In this document: positions 1-7,461 of the stretch, in pieces
Numbering within the stretch: the first letter of the stretch is position 1
Layout: the number at the start of each line of letters is the position of its first letter
Assembly (NCBI GenBank): GCA_964540925.1
Contig: CAZIOR010000017.1
Location: 1 to 14,240, forward strand
Length of the DNA stretch: 14,240 nucleotides
Direction: 5' to 3'
Source: CAZFRF01 sp964540925
GTDB lineage: Bacteria; Patescibacteriota; Microgenomatia; Levybacterales; UBA12049
Notes under the pieces: model-generated
The model's input: only the letters and a program-made list of their open reading frames with translations
What the model was told of the DNA's origin: nothing
Databases searched by the model: none
Program-made: the position numbers and the translations under genes

Positions 1-2528
1 ATTCTGTCTATTTTTCCAAAAACTTTTATTCCATTTTTTAACATAAAGTTAAATGGTTCTTCGATTTTTAAAGGCTTTACTACTGGGTTACATTCTGTCT
101 CATAAAATTTCTCTAAAATTTCTTTGGCTTGCTCAAATCGTTCTTCTTCATGCTTTTTATTTTCGTATCCATCATTTTCCCAGTCTGTTTTTAAGAGGGA
201 TTTTAAGGTTTCAAGATTAGGTTTTTGATCCTCAATTATTAATTTGTAAAAATCATATAAAGTTTTATGTAGTGAGATACCAAAACTTAAAACAGCAGAT
301 GGTGGAGTTGGTAAGCTAAAAATTACTTTTGCTTTATAGTGTAAAGGACAAATATCAAATGCCTGTAGGTTAGAGTAGGTTATGTAATTTACTCTAGTAG
401 GATTTTGCTTAGCAATTTCTTCTTCAGGTTTTTGTTGGTATGGTGCAAAGATATCAGGAAGAGAAAGTTGTTCTGCTTTTTGTTTAGTTACAGTTTGTAG
501 TTTTAATTCCGGTAATGCTTCAAATACAAATTGAGAAATTTTCTTTGTCCTCTTACCAGTTCCATAATAATCTGCAGCAGTTAAGAAAAGTTTTTCTTTT
601 GCTCTAGTCATGCCTACATAAAATAATCTTCGTTCCTCTTCTAGATGAAAATCTGTTTCATGAGTAAGTTTTTCTTTGATAATGTTTTCGGGGAGTGGTA
701 TTTTGTCTACTCTTTCACGAGTTGGGAATCTATCAGAAACTAAGTTAATCATAAACACAACGGGGAATTCTAATCCCTTAGAAGAATGTGCTGTTAGAAT
801 GTTAACACTATTATTGTTTCTTAAATCAATATCGGCAGCAAGGGGACTATCACCCATTTGCATCATTAAATTTAACCATTCTCTTAAAACAAAAATATTT
901 GCATCTATTCTTTCGGCTTCAAAAGATTTTATTCGATCAAAAAATTTAGCAATATTTTGAACTCTTTTTTCTTCTTTTATGGAATTTGATTCCATAAGGG
1001 TATCGAATAGTTTTGAATCGACTAAAAAATCATATAAGATTTGTCCAGCCTGTTCGTTTTTAATTTTAGCTAAGTGGTTATTGATCATATTAGAAATATT
1101 GGTTAATTTTTCTATAGTTTCCTCATTAAGAAAAGTTAAATTTCCAGAATTTATCGCTTCAAATAAAGATAAATTTTTTCTTTTTGCAAAATTTAATAAG
1201 TAGTTGAGTTGAACGTAGGAAATATTAAATATATCCATTGATAATATTCTATAAAGTGAAATTGAATCAGAAAGATTAGTTAGGAAATTTACATATGCGA
1301 TTAAATCTTTAATTTCTTCTTGCTGAAAAAGATATCCAGGTCCTAAAAACTGATAAGGAATTCTTAGTCTTGTTAGCGCTGTGGTAATTGCTTGTGCATG
1401 ATTATTGGCCCTTACTAATATTGCGATATCTTTATATTCATAATCTTTTTTAGTAATTTTTTTTATTGTTTTAGCAATTTCTTCTGCTTCATCTTCTGCT
1501 CTTGTGGTATGAATAAATTCAATATCATAACTTAATTTTGAATGACTAATTAATTTTTTATCTATCTTCTCAACAACTTCAAGTCTATTTGGATTATTGT
1601 GTTGAATAAGTTGATAAGAAGCGTTTAGTATTTTTTGAGTAGAACGATAATTATTTGTTAAAGTAATAATTTCAGTTTTTGGAAAATTTTTCCTAAACTG
1701 CAAAACATTTGAAACTGCAGCTCCTCTAAATCTATAAATAGACTGATCATCATCCGCAACAACATTTATATTATTTTCTTTACCAGCTAAAAGAATTGCT
1801 AATTCATTTTGAGCAAAATTTGTATCTTGAAATTCATCGACTAAAATATACTTAAATTGATTTTGATATTTCTTTAAAATATTTGATCTTGTTCTAAAAA
1901 GCAAAAGAGTATTAGAGATTAGATCAGCAAAATCCATATAACTGTTTTTTACTTTTAATTCTTCATATTTTTGATATGCATTTGCTAGTTCTAAAGTTTG
2001 TTTCTTTTCTTCTTCGTCTTGAATTTTTTCTGCAAAATTAAGATAGTCTTTTGGAGTTATGTCTTCATCTTTAAGTCTTGAGAAATGAACTAGTAAAGCA
2101 TCTAAAAATTTATTAGGATTTCCTAAAGGCTTAAATAATTTAAGACCTAATTCAAAAATATTTTGTCTCAGAAGAAGTACGGCTTCTGCTTCTGATATTA
2201 ATTTATAGCTTGAATCTAGACCAATTGAATGAGCCTCATCTCTTAAAATTCTGTCACAAAAAGAATGAAAAGTATGAATCCAAATATTGGTGTATCCATA
2301 AGGAAGTAGTACATCTACTCTTTCTTGCATTTCATGTGCAGCTTTTTCCGTAAAGGTTAATGCCAGAATCTGATATGGTTGAATATTTTTGTCGACAATT
2401 AAATATTTAATCCTTTGAGTAATTACGGTAGTTTTTCCAGTTCCAGCCCCAGCAATAATAAGAAGAGGGCCCTCATTAAAATTTATTGCCTTTTTTTGAT
2501 TGTCATCCAAATTAACACTTGAATTCAC
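1..2528 (-). CDS. UvrD/PcrA-like superfamily 1 helicase with C-terminal PD-(D/E)XK nuclease domain (partial, C-terminus beyond window)
   Basis: Reads as 842 uninterrupted codons from GTG at 2528 to the left edge. Superfamily 1A helicase motifs are all visible: Walker A AGAGTGKT (residues 26-33), motif Ia TFTEKAA (58-64), Walker B ILVDEFQDT (228-236), DDDQSIYRFRGA (259-270), NYRS (293-296), ILTAHSSKGLEF (577-588) and EEERRLFYVGMTRA (630-643). After about residue 713 a RecB/AddB-type nuclease module begins (YSNLQAFDICPLHYK, 718-732; FGISLH with H754; GKIDR with D841), and the window cuts it before the expected ExK/QxxxY part. The role is ATP-driven 3'-5' unwinding coupled to DNA cleavage in repair or end resection. 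The GTG is preceded directly by an in-frame TAA, so the only other plausible start is TTG seven codons in. No Shine-Dalgarno is seen. It is last in the visible operon, 38 nt after the cupredoxin gene. The family is certain; the exact subfamily is not. Confidence 0.93.
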   Translation of the reverse strand, partial: MNSSVNLDDNQKKAINFNEGPLLIIAGAGTGKTTVITQRIKYLIVDKNIQPYQILALTFTEKAAHEMQERVDVLLPYGYTNIWIHTFHSFCDRILRDEAHSIGLDSSYKLISEAEAVLLLRQNIFELGLKLFKPLGNPNKFLDALLVHFSRLKDEDITPKDYLNFAEKIQDEEEKKQTLELANAYQKYEELKVKNSYMDFADLISNTLLLFRTRSNILKKYQNQFKYILVDEFQDTNFAQNELAILLAGKENNINVVADDDQSIYRFRGAAVSNVLQFRKNFPKTEIITLTNNYRSTQKILNASYQLIQHNNPNRLEVVEKIDKKLISHSKLSYDIEFIHTTRAEDEAEEIAKTIKKITKKDYEYKDIAILVRANNHAQAITTALTRLRIPYQFLGPGYLFQQEEIKDLIAYVNFLTNLSDSISLYRILSMDIFNISYVQLNYLLNFAKRKNLSLFEAINSGNLTFLNEETIEKLTNISNMINNHLAKIKNEQAGQILYDFLVDSKLFDTLMESNSIKEEKRVQNIAKFFDRIKSFEAERIDANIFVLREWLNLMMQMGDSPLAADIDLRNNNSVNILTAHSSKGLEFPVVFMINLVSDRFPTRERVDKIPLPENIIKEKLTHETDFHLEEERRLFYVGMTRAKEKLFLTAADYYGTGKRTKKISQFVFEALPELKLQTVTKQKAEQLSLPDIFAPYQQKPEEEIAKQNPTRVNYITYSNLQAFDICPLHYKAKVIFSLPTPPSAVLSFGISLHKTLYDFYKLIIEDQKPNLETLKSLLKTDWENDGYENKKHEEERFEQAKEILEKFYETECNPVVKPLKIEEPFNFMLKNGIKVFGKIDR

Positions 2529-2534
2529 TTAGGT

Positions 2535-2540
2535 ATTGTA
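2535..2540 (-). promoter_or_regulatory. Possible -10 element (TACAAT) just upstream of the helicase gene
   Basis: On the minus strand TACAAT ends exactly six bases before the GTG start of the helicase gene, which would place transcription initiation at or next to the start codon and give a leaderless mRNA. The region 17 bp upstream (TTTAGG) is a poor -35 match. The 38-nt spacer after the cupredoxin gene has no Shine-Dalgarno at a usable distance. This is a weak single-hexamer call and the gene may simply be read through from upstream. Confidence 0.25.
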
Positions 2541-2566
2541 TCAGAAATATAATACTCCCTAAAGTT

Positions 2567-2980
2567 TTATTCAACTACAACTGTTCCTTTTTGTGTCGGA
2601 TTAAAATGATTATGGTATGTATATGTACCAGCTTTATCAAAAATAACGGTAACAGTTTCTCCATCTTTAAAGGCTCCAAGGTTTAAGAATGGCCATAGTA
2701 GATGAGCTGGATGATTGTCTGAATTAACCGTTGCTGTATTCCCGCTTTTGTTTGTCCAGATAACTTGTGACCCGGCTTTTATTTTTATCTCAGCTGGTTC
2801 ATAGCCTTTTGCTGTAAGTAAGACAGTTGTTGATTCTGGAGCTACAACTTGAGCTGGTGCGTTTGTTTGAGACTTAGTTGTAGAAGTTGGTTTATTTTTG
2901 CCTTGTATCGACATGAAAGTTGCTCCTGCAACTATTAACAATACTACAAAAGCTGTAATAACTAAAATTTTAGAATTCAT
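2567..2980 (-). CDS. Membrane-anchored cupredoxin-domain protein lacking the type 1 copper cysteine
   Basis: 137 residues. An N-terminal hydrophobic segment (about 4-24) has no lipobox cysteine and acts as an anchor or signal. A Ser/Thr/Pro/Gln-rich linker (about 28-50) follows, then a single cupredoxin domain (about 52-137) with the typical KGYEPAEIKIKAGSQVIWTN start and a GTYTYHNHFNPTQKGTVVV end. In blue copper proteins the last loop carries Cys-x(n)-His-x(n)-Met. Here the Cys position is His (H123), H125 is retained, and Gln stands near the Met position. With H90 and H93 there are four histidines and no cysteine in the whole protein, so a blue type 1 centre is not possible. Copper or other metal binding outside the membrane is plausible but unproven. 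The start codon overlaps the rmuC stop (ATGA) and has the clearest Shine-Dalgarno in the window. Confidence 0.88.
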   Translation of the reverse strand: MNSKILVITAFVVLLIVAGATFMSIQGKNKPTSTTKSQTNAPAQVVAPESTTVLLTAKGYEPAEIKIKAGSQVIWTNKSGNTATVNSDNHPAHLLWPFLNLGAFKDGETVTVIFDKAGTYTYHNHFNPTQKGTVVVE

Positions 2981-3978
2981 ATTTCACCTCCTTTTTCTTC
3001 GAGTTCTTTTTTTTCGTATTCTAAGTTTTTTGTCAATTGAATCTTATTTCCTAGGTTAGCAAAACCTGCAGATAAATTTGAATATTGGTTATATGAATTG
3101 TTAATATGCTTTCCTAGTGTTTGCATGTTCTCATCTACTTTTCCATATTCCAAACTAATGCTTCTAATCAGTGCAAATAATTCTTTTGATTTACTTTCAA
3201 TTTTTTTACCCTCAAAGGAAAGTAGTATTGTTTGTAGATGAGCATAAAGAGTAGAAGGGGAAACCATATATACTCTTTGTTTTCTTGCGTAGTCTAATAT
3301 TTCTGGCAGATTAACGACTTCATAGTATACAGATTCGCTTGGTATATACATCAATGCAAAATCCATAGTTCCTTCTGAGGGTAGTATGTATTTTTGCGAG
3401 ATAGCATCGATGTGTTTTTTTACGTCTTTTACAAATTCTCTTTCAAATATTTTTTTACTTTCCATATCCGCTTTTGTCATTTTTTGAAAATTTTCCATTG
3501 GAAACTTTGAATCTATTGATAGGATTCCGGCGTCGGTTTTAATAGCAGCATCAACTTTTTCACCTGATTTAAAACTGTATTGTAAATAAAAACTACTTTT
3601 AGGAAACATTTGTCCGATTAAATCTTTCAATACTTGCTCGCCTATATTTCCTCTTAATTTAGGGCTCTTTAAAAAATCTTGAAGTTCTCTCATATTTCTG
3701 CCTATTTCGCTCATCTCTCCAACTTCTTTTTCTACATCTCTGATAACTTTTGCTGCAGTATCTAGTCTTTCATTTAATTGTTTAGAGTTTTCTTGTAAAA
3801 CTTTTACTGTGGCCATTGATGAAGAGTTGATAGATGATTGCATTGTCTTTAGCCATTCCATTAATGCTGCATCAGTTTTGTGATTGTTTAATTGAGATAG
3901 TTTTCTGTTTAAGAAAAGCAGTATTATTCCGAATGAGGCAATGATCACAAATATTAAAATGAGCAGTTCTATTTGCAT
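2977..3978 (-). CDS. rmuC: DNA recombination protein RmuC homologue
   Basis: 333 residues, somewhat shorter than enterobacterial RmuC. It has an N-terminal transmembrane helix (about 3-23), a coiled-coil stretch (about 25-103), and the conserved RmuC domain (about 104-260). Hallmark segments are FLKSPKLRGNIGEQVL, KVDAAIK...ILSIDSKFP, DFALMYIPSESVYYEVV and RVYMVSPSTLYAHLQTIL. D143, D156 and K158 (with E114) fit the PD-(D/E)XK nuclease-like core assigned to this family. A second helical or coiled region closes the protein (about 255-330). RmuC limits inversions and rearrangements in E. coli; biochemical activity is poorly defined. The start at 3978 has only a weak upstream purine stretch. It lies 31 nt after tsaD and overlaps the cupredoxin start by 4 nt, implying translational coupling. 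Confidence 0.95.
   Translation of the reverse strand: MQIELLILIFVIIASFGIILLFLNRKLSQLNNHKTDAALMEWLKTMQSSINSSSMATVKVLQENSKQLNERLDTAAKVIRDVEKEVGEMSEIGRNMRELQDFLKSPKLRGNIGEQVLKDLIGQMFPKSSFYLQYSFKSGEKVDAAIKTDAGILSIDSKFPMENFQKMTKADMESKKIFEREFVKDVKKHIDAISQKYILPSEGTMDFALMYIPSESVYYEVVNLPEILDYARKQRVYMVSPSTLYAHLQTILLSFEGKKIESKSKELFALIRSISLEYGKVDENMQTLGKHINNSYNQYSNLSAGFANLGNKIQLTKNLEYEKKELEEKGGEI
2985..2992 (-). promoter_or_regulatory. Strong Shine-Dalgarno (AGGAGGTG) for the cupredoxin gene
   Basis: AGGAGGTG lies four bases before the ATG at 2980 and is embedded in the last codons of rmuC, where it encodes part of the Lys-Gly-Gly-Glu tail. It fixes the cupredoxin start. It also shows that this organism uses a conventional anti-Shine-Dalgarno, which makes its absence at several other starts here notable. 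Confidence 0.85.
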
Positions 3979-4009
3979 TGTTCTATTTTACCATTTATTG
4001 GCAAGTTTA

Positions 4010-5041
4010 TTAGTCAAAGTATAGTTCAGGGTTGGCATCAACTTCTTGCCAAGAAACTGTGGCGTTATTAAAAAATGCTGCTGCTCCAATCATTGCTGCA
4101 TTATCAGTACAAAGTTTTGCTGGCGGAATGGAAAGCGAGATATTTAGGTTACTTTCTTCAATTGCTTTTTTAAATCTAGATCCCAATGTTTGGTTAGCAG
4201 CGACGCCACCTCCCAAGAGTAAAGTTTTGGCATTATATTCTCTACAGGCTTTCAAAGATTTTTTGATTAAGACATCAAAGATTGCTTCTTGAACAGAAAA
4301 TGAAATATTTTTTAAATCAGTATCAGATAGTTTAGTTTGATTATTTTTAATTTCCTGAATTTTTCTTGCAGCAGCTGCCTTAAGTCCTGAAAAAGAAAAG
4401 TCAAAATTATTTTCGTTAATAATTGGTCTGGGAAATTTATATAAATCATTGACTACATCTTTTGCGAGCATTTCCATTTTTGGACCAGCCGGATAAGGAA
4501 GATCTAATACTCTGCCAATTTTGTCATAAGCTTCTCCAGCTGCATCATCTCTTGTTCCACCCAGCCAAGTTATCTCTCCATGTTTTTGGATTAATACCAA
4601 ATCTGTATGTCCACCAGAAACCACCAAGCAAATCGCAGGAAATTCTATTTCTTTATTGCTTTCTGTTTCTATCCAATTTGCATAGATATGTCCAAATAAA
4701 TGATTAACTGGAATGATAGGCTTTTTCCATAAATAAGATAAGCTTTTTGCAGTTTCAACTCCAACTAAAAGAGAGCCAATAAGTCCTGGACCGACGGTTA
4801 CAGCAATTGCGTCAATTTCTGCTACATCCGTGTCTTTAGTAGCTTCAGTGATTGTGGGAATAATATATTTTAGTTGCTCTCTGGCTGCAACTTCTGGAAT
4901 AATTCCACCGGTTTTAGCATGTAGAGCTAGGGAAGTTGCGGTAATATTACTAATTAATTTTACCTTGTTAGAGTGCATGTTTCCTTCTATTATTGCTGCA
5001 GATGTTTCATCGCAGCTTGTTTCAATACTTAATATTTTCAT
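4010..5041 (-). CDS. tsaD: tRNA N6-adenosine threonylcarbamoyltransferase TsaD
   Basis: 343 residues, normal full length. TsaD transfers the threonylcarbamoyl group from threonylcarbamoyl-AMP to A37 of ANN-decoding tRNAs (t6A), working with TsaB and TsaE in the cytoplasm. Diagnostic segments are SIETSCDETSAAI at the N-terminus, KTGGIIPEVAAREQL, the metal-binding HLFGH (H114, H118), CLVVSGGHTDLVL (nucleotide-binding loop), GEAYDKIGRVLDLPYPAGP, FSFSGLKAAAARKI, LLGGGVAANQTL and CTDNAAMIGAA (metal ligand D313). The protein is intact with all key residues present. tsaB, tsaE and tsaC are not in this window. The start is one base after the stop of the DUF192 gene, so it is an internal operon gene. 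No other function is likely. Confidence 0.98.
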   Translation of the reverse strand: MKILSIETSCDETSAAIIEGNMHSNKVKLISNITATSLALHAKTGGIIPEVAAREQLKYIIPTITEATKDTDVAEIDAIAVTVGPGLIGSLLVGVETAKSLSYLWKKPIIPVNHLFGHIYANWIETESNKEIEFPAICLVVSGGHTDLVLIQKHGEITWLGGTRDDAAGEAYDKIGRVLDLPYPAGPKMEMLAKDVVNDLYKFPRPIINENNFDFSFSGLKAAAARKIQEIKNNQTKLSDTDLKNISFSVQEAIFDVLIKKSLKACREYNAKTLLLGGGVAANQTLGSRFKKAIEESNLNISLSIPPAKLCTDNAAMIGAAAFFNNATVSWQEVDANPELYFD

Positions 5042-5042
5042 C

Positions 5043-5492
5043 TTATTTTTTAATACTTACTCTATCTCCTGTTTTAAAATTATATTTGTCAGATAATCCA
5101 GCAGATATTTCCAATACACTATCTGCTAATTTTTCAGGATTGTATACTTGTAGTTTATCATTAGGTGATTTTGGATTTTGTACATTTTTAAATATAGCAA
5201 CAATTTTGCCATTATCAATATAGATAATATCAATTGGAAACTTCATGTCTTTCATCCAAAAGCTGTAATAATCTTTTCGTTCAAAAGGGAAGTACATTGC
5301 AAAATTTTTTTCTATTTTTTTATATTTAGCTAAGCCGATTGATTTTTGTTCTTTTGTTTGGGCAATTTCTAGATTAAAGTTTACGCCATTTATTGTTGCA
5401 CTTTGCTTACTGTTAGTTGTTGTTTTTTGCAAACCAATAAAGCTTAAAAATAAGATGCCTAATATTAAAAGTATTACTAAACGGTTTTTCAT
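5043..5492 (-). CDS. DUF192 family protein with N-terminal membrane anchor
   Basis: 149 residues. A hydrophobic N-terminal helix (about 4-22) without a lipobox cysteine suggests an inner-membrane anchor with the domain outside the cytoplasm. The DUF192 domain occupies about 32-146 and shows its signature: EIAQTKEQKSIGLAKYK (usually followed by a Met-rich loop, here reduced), AMYFPFERKDYYSFWMKDMKFPIDIIYID, and a terminal VLEISAGLSDKYNFKTGDRV. The function of DUF192 is not established; it is a small secreted beta-rich fold widespread in bacteria and archaea. Its ATG shares one base with the preceding stop codon (TAATG), consistent with translational coupling. The family call is firm; no role is claimed. 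Confidence 0.93.
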   Translation of the reverse strand: MKNRLVILLILGILFLSFIGLQKTTTNSKQSATINGVNFNLEIAQTKEQKSIGLAKYKKIEKNFAMYFPFERKDYYSFWMKDMKFPIDIIYIDNGKIVAIFKNVQNPKSPNDKLQVYNPEKLADSVLEISAGLSDKYNFKTGDRVSIKK

Positions 5493-5977
5493 TAAAAATT
5501 CTCTGAAATTAATTGGGCAAGTTTTGTAGAAGATTGATTGTTAATTCGAGCAATTACTTCGATTATTTTGGCATTAATTTTTCCTGCTTGTCTTTTGTTG
5601 TGAATTATTTGTGGATCCTTTTTTGTAACTGCAATTATGTTTGGGTTTAAGTTAAAGATTAATTTATCCCAATCAGCGTTTTGCAAAACACCTTCTAAGG
5701 GAACAACATGATCAACAAATTCTACAGCTGCTAAAATTTCAGCTCGATCAAGCTGTTGATTGATCGGTCTACCTTTACCTTTTAATTTTTGTACTGACTC
5801 ATCGCTTTCTAAAAGTATGATTAATATGTTTCCTTGTTTTTTTGCTTGTTTTAAAAACTTTATGTGACCTAAATGTAAAATATCAAAACATCCCCCTGCA
5901 ATTACTATTGTTTTATTGTTGGAGTGAGCAGTTTTGCAAATTTTAATTGCCTTTTTAATAGAGATAATTTTGCTCAT
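5492..5977 (-). CDS. HxGH-type nucleotidyltransferase, RfaE2/HldE C-domain-like
   Basis: 161 residues from the ATG at 5977, which overlaps the stop of the upstream VanW gene in an ATGA pair. An in-frame ATG at 6013 exists but would add a 12-residue extension inside the neighbour, so it is rejected. The protein is a single cytidylyltransferase-like Rossmann domain. TIVIAGGCFDILHLGHIKFL carries the H35-x-G37-H38 motif, then KGKGRPIN, LDRAEILAAVEFVD (the R of the RxxxL turn) and NNQSSTKL, the position of the usual IS(S/T)T motif. Closest recognised group is D-glycero-beta-D-manno-heptose 1-phosphate adenylyltransferase (RfaE2). Glycerol-3-phosphate cytidylyltransferase or FAD-synthetase-like activities are alternatives. 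No heptose kinase, isomerase or epimerase gene is nearby, so the substrate stays open. Confidence 0.85.
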   Translation of the reverse strand: MSKIISIKKAIKICKTAHSNNKTIVIAGGCFDILHLGHIKFLKQAKKQGNILIILLESDESVQKLKGKGRPINQQLDRAEILAAVEFVDHVVPLEGVLQNADWDKLIFNLNPNIIAVTKKDPQIIHNKRQAGKINAKIIEVIARINNQSSTKLAQLISENF

Positions 5978-7422
5978 GGTGTTTTGGTTCCGCGTAGGAA
6001 TACCGCTTGCCAAGGTTGGTAGCGGGAAGGAAATGTTTCTGAGATGATAACTTTATTATTTTTAGTTACGGTTCTAGTAAAAGAAACATTTGCTCCCCAA
6101 GCTTCAAAATCTACTTGTTTAATCTGTCCCACCGGTAGATTTGGATCGTCTTGATACAAAGGGGGTGGTGGTGCAGTCTGGCTTGTAATTACCGGTTTTG
6201 AAATTGTTGAGACTCTTCCATCTTTGGTTCCATAAAAATAAAAATCTAAAGTTAGATTTTCTAAATCAATAACACTTTGGGCTAAAATATAGTGTCCAGT
6301 ATCATTTTTAAATTTTAAATCCACAGTGGGAACATAAACAGTTGCATCAATTCCTGGATCTGAATCCTCTTCATAGTAGCTAACTCTGTATGCGTGAGCA
6401 TGTCTTTCAACTATTGGAAGTCCTGCATTAAGTATTGCTCTAAAAAAAGTTGTAGAAACTTGGCAAACTCCACCTCCATCGCCTAAGACTGTTCGCCCAT
6501 TTTGAATAATATATGCTTGTTTATATCCTGTGAAAGCGGAAACATCTCCTAAGGCTTTATCAAAAGAAAAGACTTCATTGGGCGCAATTAAAACTCCATT
6601 TATTCTTGAAGCTGCTAGATTAACGTTATAAATCCTACTAGGAATTGAATGAGCAAATTTTGAATGCCCCTCACCGATCAATTCTTTTATGCCCAGATTA
6701 TTAGCTTTTTCAGTTGTTATTTCTGGAGAAATTTTTTTAATCGGTAAAGTAATACTTAAGTTTTGCGGTTTTTCAGAAGTAACTATGGTAAATGTTTTGT
6801 CTTGAATTGCCTGATGTAATTTATCTATGTCAACAGCTTGACCGTCGCTTGATGTTAAAAAAGTTGTTACTCTTCCATTTTTAAATTCAAATTTAGCGTC
6901 GATGGGGTCTCTATTAATTTTTTGTTGCAAAGGTTTAACTGCATTTTCTACAGATTCTTTTGAATATGAATAGGTTGATTCTAGTCTTATTCCAGAGAGG
7001 TAGGCTTGTAAAATTAGACTAATATTAGAAAAAATATTATCTGATCTACCAAGGCTATATGCTTGAATTGATAAAAGTTCGCTGTTGTAACCGAAATTAA
7101 TTTCTTTGGCTGATACGGTTGCAACTCCATAGTCACTAGTAATAGTTAGGGTTGATTGTCCAATTTTTGCATTCTTATCATCAAAGTATGTCTTAACATC
7201 TTCTTTAGTTTTTCCTCCAAAATCAACATTACCTACATAAATGCCTGGATAAATTCTATTTTCATTAGTTTTTTGATAGAAGAAATAAACAATTCCGACT
7301 AGAAAAAATAAAGATAAAAAGGCACCAGTAAAAAACCAAAATAGATTTTTTGAAGCTCTTTTCAAATGAGCAAAATAACGAAAGCGAAATTTAGTTTTAA
7401 GTTTGTTTAGATCGATCTTCAT
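5974..7422 (-). CDS. VanW-family (YoaR-like) membrane-anchored envelope protein
   Basis: 482 residues. A short basic cytoplasmic tail (1-25) and one transmembrane helix (about 28-50) are followed by a putative peptidoglycan-binding-4-type region (about 55-235; IYVGNVDFGGKTKEDV) and the VanW core (about 262-400). The core carries IYNVNLAASRINGVLIAPNE, FSFDKALGDVSAFTGYKQAY, GDGGGVCQVSTTFFRA (sole cysteine C320), ERHAHAYRVSYY (H341, H343) and DATVYVPTVDLKFKND. A Pro-rich linker (417-421) leads to a small beta-rich C-terminal module (about 430-475). VanW is an accessory protein of some vancomycin-resistance clusters but its biochemistry is unknown; here there are no other van genes, so a general cell-wall role is more likely. 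It is first in the minus-strand operon, with no visible Shine-Dalgarno before the ATG at 7422. Confidence 0.92.
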   Translation of the reverse strand: MKIDLNKLKTKFRFRYFAHLKRASKNLFWFFTGAFLSLFFLVGIVYFFYQKTNENRIYPGIYVGNVDFGGKTKEDVKTYFDDKNAKIGQSTLTITSDYGVATVSAKEINFGYNSELLSIQAYSLGRSDNIFSNISLILQAYLSGIRLESTYSYSKESVENAVKPLQQKINRDPIDAKFEFKNGRVTTFLTSSDGQAVDIDKLHQAIQDKTFTIVTSEKPQNLSITLPIKKISPEITTEKANNLGIKELIGEGHSKFAHSIPSRIYNVNLAASRINGVLIAPNEVFSFDKALGDVSAFTGYKQAYIIQNGRTVLGDGGGVCQVSTTFFRAILNAGLPIVERHAHAYRVSYYEEDSDPGIDATVYVPTVDLKFKNDTGHYILAQSVIDLENLTLDFYFYGTKDGRVSTISKPVITSQTAPPPPLYQDDPNLPVGQIKQVDFEAWGANVSFTRTVTKNNKVIISETFPSRYQPWQAVFLRGTKTP

Positions 7423-7451
7423 TGAGTAGGTACGGTATATTGTATTATACT
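7423..7451 (+). promoter_or_regulatory. Sigma70-type promoter for the solute-binding protein gene
   Basis: TTGAGT (7423-7428, four of six matches to the -35 consensus), a 17-bp spacer and TATACT (7446-7451, five of six) point rightwards. Predicted initiation near 7458 leaves about four untranslated bases before the ATG at 7462, with no Shine-Dalgarno. The -35 box directly abuts the start codon of the divergent vanW-like gene. Confidence 0.6.
7444..7449 (-). promoter_or_regulatory. Consensus -10 (TATAAT) for the seven-gene minus-strand operon
   Basis: A perfect TATAAT on the minus strand lies 21 bases before the vanW-like ATG, predicting a start site near 7437 and a 5' leader of about 15 nt. 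The region 17 bp upstream (TCTGTT) is a weak -35 and already lies inside the divergent coding sequence. Four of its six bases are shared with the -10 of the divergent promoter, so the two polymerases should compete. Confidence 0.6.
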
Positions 7452-7461
7452 ATAAAAAGCC

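Noticed and set aside
676..1203. Plus-strand ORFs opposite the helicase gene
   Set aside because: They are antisense shadows of an intact helicase reading frame with all motifs, and they lack recognisable domains or ribosome sites.
4032..5223. Plus-strand ORFs opposite tsaD and the DUF192 gene
   Set aside because: The minus-strand genes are complete and conserved; the antisense ORFs show no family features.
5978..6013. Upstream in-frame ATG giving a 12-residue longer nucleotidyltransferase
   Set aside because: The extension overlaps the end of the VanW gene by 40 bases, has no ribosome site and does not resemble the family. The ATG at 5977 forms a normal ATGA overlap and starts at the conserved region.
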